DNA from: Erythrophleum ivorense
Lineage: Eukaryota; Streptophyta; Magnoliopsida; Fabales; Fabaceae
Direction of reading: 5' to 3'
NCBI GenBank assembly: GCA_026724425.1
Contig: JAIUCV010000001.1
Coordinates: 8,166,556-8,230,555, forward strand
Length of the DNA: 64,000 nt
The notes under the pieces were generated by a model that worked only from the letters and a program-made list of their open reading frames with translations, was not told the DNA's origin and made no database searches. Shown here in pieces: positions 60,160 through 64,000 of this stretch (positions are counted from its first letter, which is position 1; each line of letters starts with the position of its first letter). Both the position numbers and the translations under genes were made by a program.

Positions 60160-60635
60160 TATAGTAAAAGAAGTCTAGATACACGTGAAACCTCCTCCTT
60201 GCTTAGGAATTCCTGATCCTATAGCATTTAAGATAGTGTAAATTGATGCTTCAAAAGCAGGCTATGAAAGAATTCTTAAGCAAAAAATCAAACAACAAGA
60301 GCAAATAGTTAAATACCATATAGAAATTTGGATAGAAATCCAACAAAAATATTCTACCATTAAAAAAGAAATTTTATCAATCTTTTATTTATCTTTAAAT
60401 TTCAAGATGATTTAGTAAACCAAAAATTTCTTCTACAAGGGGATTGCAAAGCAACAAAAAAGGTTTTACAAAAAGATATTAAAAATTTGGTTTCAAAACA
60501 TATTTTTGTTAGATGGCAAGCAATTCTTTCTTACTTTGATTTTTATATCGAATTTATCAAAGGCAAAAATATTTCTTTACCCGATTTTCTAACTCGAGAA
60601 TTTTTACTAGAAAAATCTCTGTTCGTTTCCTTATA
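60160..60635 (+). pseudogene. pararetroviral RNase H region, broken
   Basis: Remnants include an IDASKAGYE-type motif near 60240, a YSTIKKEILSI-type motif near 60350, and a final FIKGKNISLPDFLTREF-type motif near 60555-60605. These correspond to the RNase H domain that follows RT in caulimovirids. It is interrupted by stops, including one immediately before the first catalytic Asp region, and by frameshifts. Confidence 0.75.
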
Positions 60636-60719
60636 AGTTCTATCTGCAATGAATCTTCTTCTCGTGGTGGAAAAGAAAAAGAAATATAGTTATAATATTC
60701 ATAGTCAATACATATACTC

Positions 60720-61810
60720 AAAACCATGAAGCCATCAGACTATGTCACCTCTTCGCCAACCTTAATATAGAAAATCCAAGCTTTCAAACAAATAGTAACT
60801 CAGAATCTACCGACAGAAGAAAAATCACAATTTATTACCAAGGACTACATTCTTCATGCTTGTGTTCTTGAACAGGAAGAATGCAAAAATACCATACAGG
60901 AAACCATTGTAGCCACCTTCCCATCTTATTCCATGAAAGGAATTTGGAATTTTATTCCAACAAATTTAAAAAACAGAAGATTTTATGAATATATATTGAT
61001 AGATTTTCATTCGATGAAAATCACCTATCAATCTAAAGGAAAAGAATTTTCTTAAATTCAGATAAAATTTTTTTTTATATACCAATCTTGGAAATAGTCA
61101 CCCCATACAATAAAATTTTTTTTTAAAGAATACAATGACCTTACTTCTTATAATTATCATGATTATAAGGATATATGGTATAATGCCCTTTATTATAGAA
61201 ATTATAATCATTCTTAGTTTATCTTTTTTGATAAAGAATGTCCCAATGATTTTTTAAAATAATTTTTTGATTGGTTCTCAGTTTTTGGACCAATACAGTA
61301 AATTCTTCTACAGTTAATTCTTGAGGGTTATTAAGCCTTCATAACAGCCACAAATTTTAAAAAAGCAGAAAAACCATTCTACTTCTTTTTTCATCTTGGG
61401 GTCCCTTAGATTATTAGTTAGACTTTTACAGTAACCAATGGTGTTACCCTCTGTCCCACTCTAAACTATTTAACACAAAGATTCATAGTTAAATGGTGGG
61501 ATAAGTATTTACAAAAATATGCAGAAGTTAATTAGGTTAATAACTGGTTAAAGAAAAATACGGCCAAAATTAAGAAGATTTTCATATAATGCCCCTTTCC
61601 TAGCATAGCGAAGCAAAATCCTTACAAATCTTTTAGCAATTAGAGATCCTAAATAGTTTACAAAAAAGTTACAAGATTTTTTATCTCAAATGGCTATTTT
61701 TTCAAATGCCGAATCCTCTACTCATGAAAAGGAAGATGACGATGATTTCCTAGAAAATGAAGATAATTGTTTCAGCTTAGATATTAAAGCAAAATTCAGC
61801 CATTAATGCT
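60720..61810 (+). pseudogene. downstream pararetroviral reading frame of unknown function, broken
   Basis: About 1.1 kb after RNase H still has coding-like composition in a fragmented frame: a SYSMKGIWNFIP-type stretch near 60930, YNYHDYKDIWYNALYYRN near 61150, a WFSVFGPIQ-type stretch near 61270, and an acidic tail (EKEDDDDFLENEDN) near 61725. I recognise this pattern as the extra 3' frame of some eudicot endogenous caulimovirids, but know no function for it. Confidence 0.5.
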
Positions 61811-61850
61811 CTACAGAAGTATTCCTTTATAGATGCACTTAGAAGATGTT

Positions 61851-62803
61851 GCCGACATTGCTACAAGAACAATTCAATAAACATAATCATTAAAAAACAA
61901 AAGCAAAAGCATGACAAGTACAAACAAAGATGCAGATGAAACAGTGAAGATTTTCATGACAACATAAGGTAATAGACAAATTATCTTTTAAAAAGAAAAT
62001 GAAATGAAAATTAAAGCAAAATGTAACCAATAGTGAAGCCACGTTGATGTGAGAGGGCATATGCATCTCTTCACTTTGGGAAAAATTACAAGTAGAGGTA
62101 TAAGTTTTAGTATTTTGCACTCCCTACCCTTAATATTTTGCACCCCTTACTCTTTATATCTTTATATTTTGAGCCCATTTAAGTCTTGACCCAAATTAGA
62201 TCCAAATACATTATAGTCCAAAATTTTTTTAGATATATGATAACTTAACTTAAACCTAATAAACTCTAACAAAAAATTTTAAATTCATTTACTGATGCTA
62301 ATATTAGTGTTATAAAAAAATAAATATCATTATTTATAATTTATTTTTCAGAATGAAATCCATTCTTTTTGAAAGAAAAAAATAAACCCAAGAAAAGTTT
62401 CCACCTTTTTGGCTTGTTCAACTGATGCACGGTAATATCCCTTCAACCATTGTTTATTTTATAATAAAAAATCAACAATGTGCCATGGATTTGTCTTTTT
62501 ATGCTAGTGTGGTGTTTTCATTAATATAAACAAACTAAATCCCACCTAACCAGATTGTGGCCTCGACATTAATCAATGTCTTTTTATGTTAAAAAGAAGG
62601 AAAAATATATTCTTCATAATTTCTTTTGGGTAAATTTGTAAACTTTTATTTAGATTCTTGGAATTTATATATATATTATTTTATTAATGTGATTTTTCTA
62701 TCTCTATTTTTTTTACTATATAAATATTTATATAGTTTTTTGAGTGATAATCTTAGATATTTTTAATTAAGTAATTGCAATTTTATCATATTTTGAATAG
62801 AAA
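61851..62803. other. spacer between the pararetrovirus and transposase remnant
   Basis: AT-rich DNA without a supportable gene. The right boundary of the pararetrovirus and the left end of the hAT-type element must lie in or near it, but I could not place either precisely. Confidence 0.4.
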
Positions 62804-64000
62804 ATGGAAAGATTTTTTAAGAGAAAATTGTCATCGGATGAGCAACAATCTTCATCAAAATCTTATGAATCAAATCACCACCAATAACAAAAAGTTGAAA
62901 TTAATTTAAAAGATTTGCCATCAGATCCAAGTAAAAGAATTAAAGTTTCATCATATCATCCTAATAATCAAGATAGGATACAAAGAGCATATTTGCCAAA
63001 AGAACTATGTCAACTTGCTCAACATAATTTTCCCCAAAGAAAAAATGGGAATTCTATGAGAAGATTTTGTCCCTTATGGTTGAATGAATTTGGCAATTGA
63101 CTAGAGTACAGTATAGAAAAAGATGCGACATTTTGCTTATGCTATTACCTTTTTAGGCTTGAACATGAAAAGCAATCAGGTGGAGACGTATTTGTAACAT
63201 AGGGGTTTATAAGTTGAAATAAGAAAGAAAAGCTTTCATCTCATGTTGGAGCTTCTAATAGTGCTCACAACATTGCGTGGAAGAAGTGTTAAGATTTAAT
63301 GAATCAAAATCAACATATTGAAGTTGCAATTTCTAAACAATCTGAATAAATTTGTGATCTATACCAAAGACGTTTGATTGCATTCACTTTTTGTTAAAGC
63401 AAGGATTAGCTTTCCGTGGTTATGATGAGTCAATCAATTCTGCTAATCAAGATAATTTCTTTGAGCTTCTCAAGTTTCTTGTTTATCATAATGAATCAAT
63501 AAAACATATTATCTTGGAAAATGCTCATAAAAATCATCGATTAACTGCCCCTAAAATTCAAAAAGACATTGTTAATGTTGTTGCATTGGAAACCACTAAA
63601 GTTATTATTAGTGATCTTGGATATGAACTATTTGCCATTATTGTTGATGAGTCACGTGACATATCAAATAAGGAGCAAATGGCTGTTGCTTTGCGTTATG
63701 TTAATAAAAAAGGAAATATTATTGAGTGCTTTCTTAGTATAGTATATGTTAAGGAGACTAATGCTTTATCATTGAAAATGGCAATTGAGGAATTGTTATG
63801 TAAATATAATTTAAGTATATCAAGAATTAGTGGACAAGGTTATAACGATGCTAGCAATATGCAAAGTAAATTTCATGGCCTCAAAAGTTTAATTTTAAAA
63901 GAGAATCTATCTACATTTTATGTGCATTGTTTTGCTCATTAACTACAACTTACATTAGTTGTCATTGCTAAAAATCATGTTCAGGTTGCCTCTCTTTTCA
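62804..64000 (+). pseudogene. hAT-type transposase (TTF zinc finger / DUF4371, ZMYM1-like), decayed and cut by the window end
   Basis: The frame begins at ATG 62804 (MERFFKRKLSS type start) and follows the plant TTF-type zinc-finger transposase layout: a proline-rich linker, RRFCPLWLNEFGN near 63060, a CYYLFRLEH-type stretch, then the DUF4371 region, open from 63391 to 63942. The acidic motif FAIIVDESRD is kept near 63635. The second motif, usually GQGYDGASNM, reads GQGYNDASNM. Several in-frame stops precede 63391 and one follows 63942 (HCFAH then TAA). The C-terminal hAT dimerisation region would lie beyond the window. Not functional as seen. Confidence 0.8.

Larger units (their letters stand above)
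54890..61850 (+). mobile_element. endogenous pararetrovirus (Caulimoviridae-type), degenerate
   Basis: About 7 kb reading left to right: a tRNA-Met-like primer-binding site, then remnants of movement protein, coat protein with zinc knuckle, aspartic protease, reverse transcriptase, RNase H and a downstream reading frame. No integrase and no flanking LTRs are seen, and the movement-protein domain comes first; this separates it from Ty3/gypsy elements. All frames are interrupted by many stops and frameshifts, so the copy is inert. The domain order in a single long frame with an extra 3' frame recalls florendovirus/petuvirus-like elements common in eudicots, but the genus is uncertain. Outer boundaries are approximate. 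Confidence 0.85.

Overview
The window is nuclear DNA from a flowering plant, most likely a eudicot. Its genes have many introns, and AT-rich intergenic DNA is loaded with small plant-type transposons, LINE scraps, microsatellites and an endogenous pararetrovirus. The species cannot be named from the sequence. Exon structures were assembled by hand from GT-AG splice sites and reading-frame continuity. Every multi-exon gene called here closes exactly in frame from ATG to stop.

Layout: (1) 0.6-12.6 kb is a tandem segmental duplication. The ancestral unit was about 4.75 kb and held a single-exon gene for an NHL/SMP-30-like beta-propeller protein (+) facing a 60S ribosomal protein eL30 gene (-). 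Both propeller copies are open (1292-2425, 7892-9025). Only the right-hand eL30 copy is complete (11103-12851). The duplication breakpoint lies inside eL30 exon 2, so the left copy is a 5'-truncated pseudogene (4911-7171). Comparing the copies shows five later insertions, four in the left copy and one in the right. (2) 12.9-18.4 kb is gene-poor, repeat-rich DNA. (3) 18437-22279 (+) is a five-exon wax ester synthase/diacylglycerol acyltransferase (WSD) gene. (4) 22981-34615 (-) is an eleven-exon RCC1-repeat protein gene whose introns hold a LINE remnant, MITEs and a 22-G tract. (5) 36594-41117 (+) is a three-exon CMC1-like twin Cx9C protein gene with nested elements in intron 2. (6) 44483-53639 (-) is a fifteen-exon CCT6 (TCP-1 zeta) chaperonin subunit gene. 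RCC1 protein, CMC1-like and CCT6 also lie close together in Arabidopsis as I remember it, so this looks like conserved microsynteny. (7) 54.9-61.85 kb is a decayed Caulimoviridae-type endogenous pararetrovirus. It has a tRNA-Met-like primer-binding site, then movement-protein, coat/zinc-knuckle, protease, RT and RNase H remnants and a further downstream coding remnant, all broken by stops and frameshifts. (8) 62.8-64.0 kb is a decayed hAT-type (TTF zinc finger/DUF4371) transposase running off the end of the window.

The intact genes are ordinary housekeeping or metabolic genes with no operon-like relationship: translation (eL30), protein folding (CCT6), mitochondrial copper/COX assembly (CMC1) and lipid esterification (WSD). 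I found no clear evidence of a new multi-gene system. The most informative structures are the duplication with its datable insertions, the pararetrovirus and its mode of decay, and the small-element families.
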